The notes below the pieces were generated by a model that was not told the DNA's origin, made no database searches, and saw only the letters and a program-made list of their open reading frames with translations. This document shows positions 16,982 through 25,388 of a DNA stretch of 64,000 nucleotides, one piece after another. The position numbers and the translations under genes are program-made. How positions within the stretch are numbered: the first letter of the stretch is position 1; the number at the start of each line of letters is the position of its first letter. Location: assembly GCF_025465255.1 (NCBI RefSeq), contig NZ_JAODNI010000061.1:1-64000 (forward strand), in the 5' to 3' direction. The stretch is from Pseudonocardia sp. (GTDB taxonomy: Bacteria; Actinomycetota; Actinomycetes; Mycobacteriales; Pseudonocardiaceae).

Positions 16982-17815
16982 TCACTTCACGAGGCACCCG
17001 GCGTCGACCGGAAGCGCGACGCCGGTGATGTAGCGGGCATCGTCGGAGGCCAGGAACACCAGCGCCTTGCTGATGTCGATCGGCTCGACCCAGGGGATGG
17101 GCAGGGCGTTCATCGCCTGCGAGGAGACGGCGAAGTCCTCGCGCGTGGGATTCGGCTTGTCCGGGACGAAGATCTTCATCGTCTCGTCATTCATGACCAT
17201 GTCGGTGTCGACCTGGGTCGGGTGGATGCTGTTGACCCGGATCCGGTCCGGGGCGTACTCCACCGCCAGGGTGCGCATCAGTCCCACCACGCCATGCTTG
17301 GCCGACACGTAGTGCGCGATGTTGGCGTAGGCCTGCAGCCCCGCGGCGGAGCTCGTCAGCACCAGCGCGCCGCCCTCGCCGGCGGCCAGCATGTGCGGCA
17401 GGGCGGCCTTGCAGGTCTGCCAGACGCCGGTGAGGTTGATGTCGATCATCTGCTGCCAGACGTCGCGCTCGATCTCGTGCGCCCGGTGTGGCATCGACCC
17501 GATCCCGGCGTTGGCGGCGACGATGTCGAGCCGGCTGAGCTGGGAGACGCCGTCGTCGACCGCGGCCTTGAGGGCGTCGAAGTCGCGGACGTCCGCCTTC
17601 GCCGCGACGATCCGCCGGTCCAGCGCCTCGACCTGCTCGACGGTCTCCTGCAGCTTCTCCCAGCTGCCCGTCGGGTACGGCATCCCGTCGACCTGCTCGC
17701 AGATGTCGACGGCGATGACGTCGGCGCCCTCCCGGGCCAGCTCGATCGCGTGGCTGCGGCCCTGGCCCTGGGCCGCGCCGGTGACCAGCGCGACCTTTCC
17801 CTCGACTCTTCCCAT
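16982..17815 (-). CDS. mycofactocin-type short-chain dehydrogenase/reductase
   Basis: 277 aa. Cofactor motif TGAAQGQG (12-19), NAG at 102-104, catalytic Ser155, Tyr169 and Lys173 (YVSAKHG). The AREGADVIAVDIC segment and an insertion of about 25 residues after it (residues 40-65) are typical of SDRs whose NAD stays bound and that hand electrons to mycofactocin. Natural substrates are alcohols such as carveol or small secondary alcohols. No mycofactocin biosynthesis genes are in the window. It stands alone, divergent from a broken hydroxylase gene. Confidence 0.85.
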   Translation of the reverse strand: MGRVEGKVALVTGAAQGQGRSHAIELAREGADVIAVDICEQVDGMPYPTGSWEKLQETVEQVEALDRRIVAAKADVRDFDALKAAVDDGVSQLSRLDIVAANAGIGSMPHRAHEIERDVWQQMIDINLTGVWQTCKAALPHMLAAGEGGALVLTSSAAGLQAYANIAHYVSAKHGVVGLMRTLAVEYAPDRIRVNSIHPTQVDTDMVMNDETMKIFVPDKPNPTREDFAVSSQAMNALPIPWVEPIDISKALVFLASDDARYITGVALPVDAGCLVK

Positions 17816-17889
17816 GCCGGCGGTTCTACCGGCACGTGTTCCCGATCACAACCGAGAGCGGCCGCGCGGGTGCCCCGCCGGCGCGGTAA

Positions 17890-18453
17890 CACCCGGGCGA
17901 CGCCGCACACATCCACCCGCCGACGGGCGCGCAGGGCATGAACACCGGCATCCAGGACGCCGTCGCCCTGGCATGGCGGCCGGCGCTGGCCGTCGAGGGC
18001 GTGGCCGCCGAAGGGCTGCTCGACAGCTACGACGCGGAACGGAGGCCGGTCGGCGAAGAGGTGGTCGGGCGGACGGTCAGGCACGCCCGCGCCGGGTTCG
18101 AGGCCGGCGATCCGGCCCGGATGCTCCTGCGCGAAGCTCAGCTGCTGGTCGCGCACCCGGACAGCCCGGTGGTCGGCGAGGGCGCCGGTGTGGAGGCGCT
18201 GGACGGCGGTCCTCGCCCCGGCGAGCGTGCTCCGGACTGCCGTGGTCTGCGCCGCGCGCGGTGGCGTTCACGGGTGCGGCTGTTCGAGCTCCTCGACGGA
18301 CGGCGGCACACGCTGCTGCTCTACGCGGACGAGGCGGGCCGGCTCCCCGACCTCGCCGCCGCCGCGGCCCACGAGCGGGCGCGCGGCCGGCTCGCCGTCA
18401 TGCCGGTCCTCGCCGCGGGCTCGGACACCGGGGTCGTGTCCTCGACGCCCTGA
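17890..18453 (+). pseudogene. FAD aromatic hydroxylase (MhpA-like), C-terminal remnant
   Basis: The frame opens after a stop at 17887 and reads GDAAHIHPPTGAQGMNTGIQ, the second flavin motif (GD) of PheA/TfdB/MhpA-type hydroxylases, then WRPALAVEGVAAEGLLDSYDAERRP and a thioredoxin-like C-terminal domain to a proper stop. The N-terminal 280 or so residues, with the first FAD motif, are gone, so no working enzyme can be made. Neither a start codon nor a ribosome site precedes it. It is evidence that an aromatic catabolic gene once stood here. Confidence 0.75.
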
Positions 18454-18528
18454 GACCGGTTCCTGTTGCAGTGCGGGGGAGCGGGGTGAACAGTCACTCG
18501 GATCCGTTCGTCCGTCGGGGGAACGCAC

Positions 18529-20991
18529 ATGGTCACATCGGATCACGGGTGGCGCCGAGCGCACGTCGGCGTCGACCACGAGCGCGGAACCGCATCGCCG
18601 GGCGACGCACCCTCCGAGCGGGGATCGACGGCCACCAGCACCGGGCCGCGTCCGCCCGTCACCCCGATCGGCCGGCACCCGCGTGATCTGGTCGTCCTGG
18701 GCGTCGCCGCCGCGGTCGTGGTGCTGTGCTCACTGGTGGCGCGCATGCCCGTCGCCAACCCCGTCGAGGTGGCGATCTTCGAGCAGATCGGGCAGATCCC
18801 GGCGGCGTCGACCGTGGTGTGGAAGGTGCTCGCCATGGCCGGAGGCTGGCCCGGCATCGCGGTCGTCACCGCGGGGACGCTGTACCTGAGACGGATCAGG
18901 CTCGGGCTGCAGGTCGCGGCGGCCGGCGTCCTCGCCTGGGGCCTCGTCCGAGCAGTCGAAGGGCTCGTCGGTCCGCGACCCCTGCCCGCCGAGTTGCTGG
19001 CCACGGCCGGCGTGCGGCTGCCCGACGCCGCAGGCTTCGCGTTCCCGGCCCTGCACGCCGCGGTCGCGGCGGCGATGGTGGCGGTGGCCGGGCCCTACCT
19101 GCAGGCGCGTCACCGCAGGATCGCGTGGGGTGTGGTGGTGCTGGTCGCCGCCGCCGACGTGTACCTGGGCACCAACCTGCCCCTCGACGTGTTCGCCGGG
19201 GCGTTCCTCGGTGCCGGTGTCGGCGCCGTCTTCCACCTGGTGCTCGGCGCCCCGGGCCGTCAGACGTCCGAGCCCGCGGTGGGCCGGGCCCTGGAACAGG
19301 CCGGGCTCGCGCCGGCGGAGATCGTCCGCATCCGTGGCCACCTGCTCGGACCCCTGGAGTTCCTGGTCACCACCGCCGACGGGGACCGGCTGCGCGTGCA
19401 GGCGGTGCGCCGGCTGCACCGTCGCGCCGGGCCCCTGTACCGGCTCCGGCGGCTGCTGGCGTCCCTGGAGGTCGAGGACGAGCCCCGGCTGTCGAGCATC
19501 CACCACGAGACCGATCACGAGGCGCTCGTCACGCTCTTCGCGCAGGCCGCCGGCGTGCGCACCCCGCCTCTCGTGCTGACCTGTGCCACGCGGCACGGGC
19601 CACCCCTCCTGGTGCGCCGGCAGGTCGACGGCCGACGGCTCACCGCGCTGCCCCCCGACACGATCGACGACCGGTTGCTCGACGCCATCTGGGAGCAGGT
19701 GGCCACGCTGTGCGAGGCGCGGATCGCGCACCACGACCTGCGCGCCAAGAACGTCCTCGTCGACACCGCCGGCGACCCCTGGCTGCTCAACCTCACCTTC
19801 GGCAAGATCGGCGCCTCGACGGCGCGCACCGCCCAGGACCTCGCCGACGCGCTGGTCTCCCTCACCTCGCTCGTCGGAGTGAACCGCACGATCGACAGCG
19901 CGTGCCGCGTCCTGTCCGCCAACCAGCTCGAACCGGCGCTGGCCTACCTGCAGCCGCTCGCCCTGCCACGCCGCATCCGCACGCAGCTCAGCGACGAGCG
20001 CTACCTGCTCATCGACCTGCGGGAGACCCTCGCGGAACGCATCGACCGGCCGATCCCGACCCTGCGCTCCCCGGTCCGTCCGGCCACCGTCGTGGGTCTG
20101 CTGCTGCTCGGCGGCGCCGTCTACACGGTGCTGCCCCAGCTGTCGGGCATGCGCGAGGTGGTCGGCTCGCTCCGGCACGCGGACTGGGGATGGCTCGCCC
20201 TGGCCACCCTCACCGGGCTGCTGGCCATCGTGGCGTCCGCGGTGTCGATCATGGGTTCGAGCACGACGGCACTGCCGTTCTGGCGGACCACGGCCGTGCA
20301 GGTCGCCGCGGCGTTCACCGGGCGCACCACCCCGGGCGGCATCGGCTTCTTCGGCATCAACATCGCCTTCATGGAGCGCCTCGGCATCCGCCGCTCCAGC
20401 GCGGTCGGCGCCACGGTGCTGAACATGACCGCCACCGCGGTCGTCGGCGGGGTGTGGTGCGTCATCGGCGTGCTCGGGATCGGTGTGTCGAACTCGCTAC
20501 GCGGCCTTCGGATCCCGCTGGGATGGCCCGCGGCGACCGTGGCCGTCGTGGTCGTGGTCGCCGCCGTCGCGGTACTCGCCTCGCCCTTCGGGCGGCGCAA
20601 GGTCGTCCGTCCGGGGCTGCAGGTGACGCGCGAGCTCCTGGCGACCCTGCGCCGACCCGTGCGGGCGGCTCAGCTGTTCGGCGGGGCGACGGCGCACCTG
20701 CTGCTGTCCGGGCTGGGCCTCGCGGCGAGCCTGGCCGCCTTCGGCTCCCACGTCCCGCTGTTCGGCGTGCTCGCCGTGTTCATGGTCGGGCAGACCCTGG
20801 GCCACATCGCCCCCGTCCCCGGGGGCCTCGGCCCCGTCGAGGCGCTGATGATCGGCGGGCTGACCGCGCTGGGCATCGCGCCGACGGCGGCCGTGGCGTC
20901 GGTCCTCGCCTGCCGACTGCTGACCTACTGGCTGCCGGTGCTGCCCGGGATCGCGGCCTTCCGGTACCTGCAGCACCGCGGCGTCATCTGA
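18529..20991 (+). CDS. 820-aa membrane protein: PAP2-like, kinase-like and flippase-like (UPF0104) modules
   Basis: Three modules in order. Residues about 50-240 are a PAP2-type phosphatase membrane domain whose motifs survive only in part (GPRPLP; FPALHAA where PSGH is expected; YLGTNLPLDVFAG where SRx5HxxxD is expected). Residues about 270-500 are a cytosolic kinase-like domain with HHDLRAKNVLVD (HxDLxxxN) and a weak metal loop. Residues about 520-820 hold seven to eight helices of the lysylphosphatidylglycerol-synthase/UPF0104 family, ending in VPGGLGPVEALMIGGL. The last module moves lipids or lipid-linked sugars across membranes. PAP2 activity is doubtful; lipid sensing or flipping under control of the kinase-like part is inference. 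Start ATG at 18529 follows GTCGGGGGAAC. Confidence 0.75.
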   Translation: MVTSDHGWRRAHVGVDHERGTASPGDAPSERGSTATSTGPRPPVTPIGRHPRDLVVLGVAAAVVVLCSLVARMPVANPVEVAIFEQIGQIPAASTVVWKVLAMAGGWPGIAVVTAGTLYLRRIRLGLQVAAAGVLAWGLVRAVEGLVGPRPLPAELLATAGVRLPDAAGFAFPALHAAVAAAMVAVAGPYLQARHRRIAWGVVVLVAAADVYLGTNLPLDVFAGAFLGAGVGAVFHLVLGAPGRQTSEPAVGRALEQAGLAPAEIVRIRGHLLGPLEFLVTTADGDRLRVQAVRRLHRRAGPLYRLRRLLASLEVEDEPRLSSIHHETDHEALVTLFAQAAGVRTPPLVLTCATRHGPPLLVRRQVDGRRLTALPPDTIDDRLLDAIWEQVATLCEARIAHHDLRAKNVLVDTAGDPWLLNLTFGKIGASTARTAQDLADALVSLTSLVGVNRTIDSACRVLSANQLEPALAYLQPLALPRRIRTQLSDERYLLIDLRETLAERIDRPIPTLRSPVRPATVVGLLLLGGAVYTVLPQLSGMREVVGSLRHADWGWLALATLTGLLAIVASAVSIMGSSTTALPFWRTTAVQVAAAFTGRTTPGGIGFFGINIAFMERLGIRRSSAVGATVLNMTATAVVGGVWCVIGVLGIGVSNSLRGLRIPLGWPAATVAVVVVVAAVAVLASPFGRRKVVRPGLQVTRELLATLRRPVRAAQLFGGATAHLLLSGLGLAASLAAFGSHVPLFGVLAVFMVGQTLGHIAPVPGGLGPVEALMIGGLTALGIAPTAAVASVLACRLLTYWLPVLPGIAAFRYLQHRGVI

Positions 20992-21069
20992 CGCCGGGCG
21001 CCCGGGGAACCGCGCTCCGCAACCTGACGGACCCCCGCCCGCCCGCCGGGGCCCAGCCGCCCACCCCGC

Positions 21070-21660
21070 ATCGCCGGAGCGTGAGGAGGAGGTCCCCGCT
21101 GCCGCGCTTCACCTCGAAGATCAGGCGGTTGTCGAGCATGCACTTCCAGTTGCTCGGCAGCGGCGGGAGCGGGCGCATCTGCGTCGGGATTCGGCTGTCG
21201 TCGAGGGCGTTGTCACCGATGACGATCCTCATGACCGGGACCTTGTAGTCGGGGTCGGCCGAGGCGCGCGACGAGGTGGACCACATCCGCCCGTCGGGCA
21301 TCTTCATGACGTTGGTCAGGTAGATCACGTCGCCCTTGGTCGTCGGCGAGCCGTCCTGGTACCGGGTGAAGTCGACGACGAACATCTTCGGTAGGTAACT
21401 GTGTGACTTCGGTCCGTACTTCATCGTGTAGTGCGGGTTGCCGTCGCTCTCCGGCGCGGTGTGCCCATTGTGCAGACGGGTCAGAGAGGACCAGTCCGGA
21501 GCGCCGAAATCCTGGCGGTCGAGGACCAGCGGGTTCTCGTCGAGGTGGTTCTCGAAACGGACGAGCACGGGCTTGCCGTACTCGGCGTTGATCCGCTGGC
21601 CCCGGGAAAGGTGCCGTTGAAGCCGTAGATGGTGCTCAGCGGCAGGTCCGCTGGGTGCCT
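21070..21660 (-). pseudogene. multicopper oxidase remnant (frameshifted, internally deleted)
   Basis: The minus strand reads HPADLPLSTIYGFNGTFPG and then, after a one-base frame change near 21600, RINAEYGKPVLVRFENHL and LTRLHNGHTAPESDGN. This is the first cupredoxin domain of a CotA/bilirubin-oxidase type enzyme with its HxHNG-like copper region. It then jumps to a later part (KGDVIYLTNVMKMPDGRMW, IPTQMRPLPPLPSNWKCML), so the middle is deleted, and the C-terminal copper ligands are absent. A stop lies just upstream of the first homology. It is a different gene from the intact oxidase at 31-33 kb. Confidence 0.7.
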
Positions 21661-21802
21661 GCGTCAGCCGTTGTTGGAGTGGGCGAGACACCCGCAAATA
21701 CGGGTACAGGAATCGTCGAAAAAGGACGATTCGGCGGTATTTCCGGGATGCCATGTCCGGATCGACCGTGAGACGGTCCGTCGGCCGGCAGCGGCGGGGA
21801 CG

Positions 21803-21818
21803 ACCCCGAAATTTGGGT
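21803..21818 (+). promoter_or_regulatory. surface-regulon box, site a (NlpC/P60 gene)
   Basis: ACCCCGAAATTTGGGT, an inverted repeat, ends 81 nt before the NlpC/P60 ATG. It is the weakest member of a six-member set of C-block/G-block repeats with the same 16-bp span and placement. GGAC before it and GTCC after it extend the symmetry. Confidence 0.45.
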
Positions 21819-21899
21819 GTCCGGCCCGCCACCGTTTGCGGGTTCCCGCAGCTCCGCGTCCCCCGAAGCATGCAGACAACAGGTTTTCGGAGGGATCGG

Positions 21900-23192
21900 A
21901 TGGCCGATGGCCTCGACTACCGGTGCGACGCCGAGGTCGCACTCGACCGGTGCGACGACGAGTACGAGGAGTACGAGGAGTACGAGGAGTACGAGGAGTA
22001 CGAGGAGTACGACGGGTCGCTGCACAACGACTGGTGGGGCACCTGCGACCGGCGGCGCCCCGATGTGGACGAGGTGGGGCCGCCGCTCCCGCCGCCCGAG
22101 AGCTCGCGCTACGCGCTGCTCGCCGGGGCGGTGGCCGTCGCGGCCCTGATCGGCCTGCTCGCGTTGCCGGTCGCGGCGACGGCTCCCGGCGTTGCCCCGT
22201 CGGGAGCCGTGGCCGATGTCGTTGCCGGGCCGGTGCCGGGCCCGGAGGCGCCGCTGATCGTGGCCCTCGCGGCCGAGAACAGCGGTCCGGGCGCCGACGT
22301 GTCGGTGACGACCGCCGATTCCGACGCGCGGGCCCAGGCCGCGATCACGTTCGCGATGAAGCAGATCGGCATCCCCTACGTGTGGGGCGGCGACGGGCCG
22401 GCGAGCGGGGAGGGCGGCTTCGACTGCTCCGGGCTGACCAAGGCGTCCTACGACTCGGCGGGGATCGACCTGCCGCGCACCGCGCACACCCAGTTCTACG
22501 CCGGGCCCCACGTGCCCGCCGACGCCGCGCTCAAGCCCGGTGACCTGGTCTTCTACGGCACGCCGCGACGCGTGCACCACGTCGGGCTCCACCTGGGCGG
22601 AGGGCGGATGGTGAACGCCCCGCACACCGGCGCGCTCGTGCAGGTCGCGTCCGTCCGGTGGGAGGGCGACGACTATCTCGGCGCCACCCGGCCGGCGGCC
22701 GGACCGGGCTCGCTGATCACCGGTCCGATCGACGCGGTCGTCGTCGCCCCGGTGCCGGGGCCGACCGCACCCGTGACCGACGAGTTCGTGGCGCCCCCGG
22801 CGGCGCTCCCGCCGGCCGCTGCGCCGGCCCTGCCGGCGACCGCGCTCCCGGTGGCTCCCGCACCGGCGCCGGTCGTGGCCCCCGCGGTCGTCGCCCCGCC
22901 GGCTGCGGCTCCGGCCGGCACGGTGCCGGCCCCGGCTGCCACGACGCCGCCGGCCACCTCGCCGGTGGTAGTCCCGAGCCCGACGACACCGGCGACCACA
23001 CCGCCCGTCGTCGTGCCGGTGCCGCCGTCGCCGGCCACCACTCCTCCGCCGGTGTCGTCGACCACGTCGTCGTCGTCGCCGCCCCCGCCGTCGGCCCCGG
23101 TGGTCGTGCCCCCGGTGGTCGTGCCCCCGGCGGCCGTGACCGCCGCGGTCACGACCACGACCACGACCACGGCCGCCCCGCCCAGCCCGTAA
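21900..23192 (+). CDS. NlpC/P60 cell-wall peptidase with Glu-Glu-Tyr repeat and Pro/Thr tail
   Basis: 430 aa; ATG at 21900 follows CGGAGGG. Residues 20-38 are a cytoplasmic acidic repeat (EEY x5), residues 71-92 a membrane helix, residues about 145-260 the NlpC/P60 domain (Cys176 in FDCSG, His227 in VHHVGLHL, preceded by IPYVWGGDG), and residues 300-430 a Pro/Ala/Val/Thr tail of wall-spanning type. NlpC/P60 enzymes cut D-Glu-diaminopimelate bonds in peptidoglycan. Having a cytoplasmic Tyr-rich repeat on an anchored wall hydrolase is unusual and could bind a cytosolic partner. Promoter carries regulon box a; transcription ends at the 23251 hairpin. Confidence 0.87.
   Translation: MADGLDYRCDAEVALDRCDDEYEEYEEYEEYEEYEEYDGSLHNDWWGTCDRRRPDVDEVGPPLPPPESSRYALLAGAVAVAALIGLLALPVAATAPGVAPSGAVADVVAGPVPGPEAPLIVALAAENSGPGADVSVTTADSDARAQAAITFAMKQIGIPYVWGGDGPASGEGGFDCSGLTKASYDSAGIDLPRTAHTQFYAGPHVPADAALKPGDLVFYGTPRRVHHVGLHLGGGRMVNAPHTGALVQVASVRWEGDDYLGATRPAAGPGSLITGPIDAVVVAPVPGPTAPVTDEFVAPPAALPPAAAPALPATALPVAPAPAPVVAPAVVAPPAAAPAGTVPAPAATTPPATSPVVVPSPTTPATTPPVVVPVPPSPATTPPPVSSTTSSSSPPPPSAPVVVPPVVVPPAAVTAAVTTTTTTTAAPPSP
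21966..22010 (+). repeat. 9-bp tandem repeat GAGGAGTAC x5
   Basis: Five perfect copies of GAGGAGTAC, preceded by one variant copy (GACGAGTAC at 21957-21965), encode (Glu-Glu-Tyr)5 in the NlpC/P60 gene. Perfect identity at DNA level suggests recent slippage growth, so copy number probably varies between strains. Multiples of 9 keep the frame. Confidence 0.95.
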
Positions 23193-23250
23193 CCGGGCCG
23201 GGCGGCCTCGGGACGGCGGACGCCGCGATTCCCGTGGCCGGACGCCGGAG

Positions 23251-23279
23251 GGCCGGCCCGCAGGAGCCGCGGGCCGGCC
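23251..23279. terminator. bidirectional hairpin terminator
   Basis: GGCCGGCCCGC (23251-23261) pairs perfectly with GCGGGCCGGCC (23269-23279) around a 7-nt loop. It lies between the convergent NlpC/P60 and peroxidase genes, 59 bp and 15 bp from their stops. No U-tract follows, as is usual for actinomycetes. Confidence 0.7.
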
Positions 23280-23293
23280 GTTCAGAGGACGCC

Positions 23294-24982
23294 TCAGGAG
23301 GCGGGGACCACCACGGGCGCCCCGGCCAGCCGGAGGAGGTCGCCCATCCGGAACGACGGGCCGCCGACGGGGGTGAAGCCGGCCGGGGAGTTCCAGTACG
23401 ACCCGAGGTCGATCTGCATCAGGCCGAGGATGACCTCGGCGACGATCCGCCCGCCCACGGGGCCGAGACGGCGACCGCCATCGAGCTCCGCCTCCCGGAG
23501 GCAGTAGAACCACAGTGGCGCCTTACCTCCCCACCGCGGGTCGGCCAACCCGAGCCGGTCGTTCGTGAGCGGGGCGGGCATCGTCGGAACCCGGGTGCGC
23601 ATCGCGGCGGCGACGTCCTGGCCGGACGGGAGCCCGAGCCGCTTGCCCCGCAGCAGGTTGCGCTGGGCCAGCGCGATGATCGCGCCCGGGGTGTGGGCCA
23701 CCACGGAGTCGGGGAGATCGTGCAGCGGCCGGGCCACCTGGGTGTCGATGAGCCGTGCCATGTTGCGGTCGTCGGGCGGCCGGACGCCGGGGATGTCGAA
23801 GAAGTAGTTCCAGTCGACGGTGGCGTCGGTGAAGAGCGGGCGGGAGCCTCGCAGGTCGCGGGGGTTCGGACCGGTCTCGGTGCTGAAGATGGGCAGCACC
23901 GCGGGATTGGGCGACAGCGACGTGTCATGCATCTCGTACTCGGCGCGGATGCCGCTGTGCCCCCAGCGGTAGGCGGCCACGGAGTACTCGATCGGCATCA
24001 TCGGCCGCAGCGGGTTCCCCGGCCGGTAGAACAGCGTCCGGGCCCGGGTCCGCCGGCCCAGGGCGAAGATCATCTCGTCGAGAAGCTGCCGGCCGACGAC
24101 GTGCGGCAGGAAGTCGTTCACGATGACCCACTGGTAGTGCCAGCGGGTCTGCTGCCGGGCGCGGGTGAAGTTCTTCTCGGTGTCCATGAAGTGGTTGTGC
24201 AACTTGATGAACGCCATCTGCATCTGGGCGATGATCAGGTTCTCGTCGTTGCGCGGGTCCCCGACGAACGCCGAGCCGTTCGCGCCGCGGGGCAGATCCT
24301 CGAGGCCGTTGGCGTTCTGGCGGAGCAGCAGGTAACCGGGCCGCTGCGGGTCGTAGAGCTCGGGGTTCGCGGTGGGACCGCCGCCGTAGACGGAGCCGAG
24401 ATCGAACCGCGGGGTGTCGAAGTTCGTCAGCCCACGAGGGTCGACGCGCTGGTCGGCCAGCGGCGTGGCGTCCCGGGTCATGTCGTGGTCGATGAACTGG
24501 CCCAGGTAGATGAACCCGGCCGGCATGTCCGGGTTGTCCAGCCCGTCGGGGCGGATGTCGTCCTCGGCGCCGCGGGCCTCCACCATCCTCTCCGACAGCC
24601 CGACCAGCAGGTCGTCGTCCGGCGCGAACCCGGTGAGCTGCTTGAACATGGTGCCGAAGCGGGCCTCTCGCGCCCGGCCGAACCTGGCCACGACGTCGCT
24701 GCCCCGGGGGTCGCCGACGGCGTGCCTGCTGCGCGCCACACCCGGCAGCGGGCTGCCGTCCGCCGGTCCGACGGGCGGGCGCGGCGTCGGCGTGGGGGTC
24801 GGTACCTGCACGGGACCGGTCGCCGCCAGGGCCTCCGACGCGCCACCGGTGATGACCGTGGCCGCGGCCAGCAGCGCGGAGCCGGCAAGCATCCGCCGGC
24901 GCGACAGTCCACGGCGGCCGGGGCGGGAGTCGTGCCCCCTCGTGGCGTCGGCTCTTCCGCCGCACGTCTTGTCGTCTGTCAT
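23294..24982 (-). CDS. Tat-exported haem peroxidase (animal-type/bacterial peroxidase family)
   Basis: 562 aa. Tat signal GLSRRRMLAGSALLAAATV with a cut after about residue 54. The domain shows the distal haem site QFIDHDMTRD (His166 with the Asp covalent-link/calcium region), AFIKLHNHFMD, and the proximal His342 in YRWGHSGIR; this is the myeloperoxidase-like bacterial peroxidase group. It uses H2O2 to oxidise halides, phenols or tyrosines outside the cell. ATG at 24982 is chosen because it starts the Tat peptide; the frame is open far upstream. Promoter box f ends 99 nt before it. Target could be surface protein tyrosines or envelope aromatics. Confidence 0.88.
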   Translation of the reverse strand: MTDDKTCGGRADATRGHDSRPGRRGLSRRRMLAGSALLAAATVITGGASEALAATGPVQVPTPTPTPRPPVGPADGSPLPGVARSRHAVGDPRGSDVVARFGRAREARFGTMFKQLTGFAPDDDLLVGLSERMVEARGAEDDIRPDGLDNPDMPAGFIYLGQFIDHDMTRDATPLADQRVDPRGLTNFDTPRFDLGSVYGGGPTANPELYDPQRPGYLLLRQNANGLEDLPRGANGSAFVGDPRNDENLIIAQMQMAFIKLHNHFMDTEKNFTRARQQTRWHYQWVIVNDFLPHVVGRQLLDEMIFALGRRTRARTLFYRPGNPLRPMMPIEYSVAAYRWGHSGIRAEYEMHDTSLSPNPAVLPIFSTETGPNPRDLRGSRPLFTDATVDWNYFFDIPGVRPPDDRNMARLIDTQVARPLHDLPDSVVAHTPGAIIALAQRNLLRGKRLGLPSGQDVAAAMRTRVPTMPAPLTNDRLGLADPRWGGKAPLWFYCLREAELDGGRRLGPVGGRIVAEVILGLMQIDLGSYWNSPAGFTPVGGPSFRMGDLLRLAGAPVVVPAS

Positions 24983-25081
24983 CGCCTGCCCTGCCCTGCT
25001 GTGGTGCGAACGGTCCCGATGCCAGGACGACTGTCGCAACCGGACGGCGCCGGGGGCAGCCCGACGGAGGGGGTTGGCCGG

Positions 25082-25097
25082 CCCTGAAAGCAGGGGG
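25082..25097 (-). promoter_or_regulatory. surface-regulon box, site f (peroxidase gene)
   Basis: Read toward the peroxidase the sequence is CCCCCTGCTTTCAGGG, 16 bp, ending 99 nt before the ATG. It is followed 8 nt later by a second block, CCCCCTCCGTCGGGCTGCC, which recurs in the same place at the oxidase and transglycosylase promoters. Less symmetrical than the other sites. Confidence 0.5.
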
Positions 25098-25136
25098 TAT
25101 CGGCCGGTCACCCAGAGGCACCGGCTCCGCGAGTGC

Positions 25137-25172
25137 CCCGGTGTGCGGTGGAGGGGACGACCGCACACCGGG
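25137..25172. terminator. strong hairpin, possible terminator or small-RNA end
   Basis: CCCGGTGTGCGGT (25137-25149) pairs perfectly with ACCGCACACCGGG (25160-25172) around a 10-nt loop. It stands about 217 bp after the Rieske stop and 155 bp before the peroxidase start, all on the minus strand. It could end the Rieske transcript, or a short RNA started at the box at 25272-25295. Apart from this hairpin, the two boxes and the flanks, the 406-bp gap 24983-25388 holds no gene I can support. Confidence 0.5.
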
Positions 25173-25271
25173 CTCTCGACGGCCGGCGGAGCGGGCCCGC
25201 CTCGAGGGGCGGGCGGGCCCGGGGAACGGGCCGGCCGAGAGATCGAGCCTGACAGCTGCGGCCCGACCGGC

Positions 25272-25295
25272 CCAGTGGACAAAGGTCCTAGTACC
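25272..25295 (-). promoter_or_regulatory. 24-bp DosR-like box, copy 3
   Basis: Read on the minus strand it begins GGTACTAGGACCTTTGTCC and matches the box before the 31-aa gene at 18 of 24 positions. It points toward the peroxidase, 289 nt away, with the hairpin at 25137-25172 in between. GGACCTTTGTCC resembles the sites of DosR/DevR-type regulators. Confidence 0.45.
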
Positions 25296-25388
25296 AGCCG
25301 GGCGACCACGGCGGATCCGGCCGCCGGACGTCGTCTCCGGGGCGAAGGACCGGGCCGGAATGCTCCGCCGCGGTCCTTTGCAGGATGC

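Noticed and set aside
21750..21899. Longer N-terminus for the NlpC/P60 protein from 21753
   Set aside because: It would translate regulon box a and the ribosome site; ATG 21900 has CGGAGGG directly before it.
21957..22010. Possible CRISPR or minisatellite array
   Set aside because: The 9-bp units have no spacers and translate in frame to EEY within a real gene.
23100..23180. Short GTGGTCGTGCCCCC and ACGACCACG repeats
   Set aside because: They only encode the Pro/Val/Thr tail of the NlpC/P60 protein; low-complexity coding sequence.
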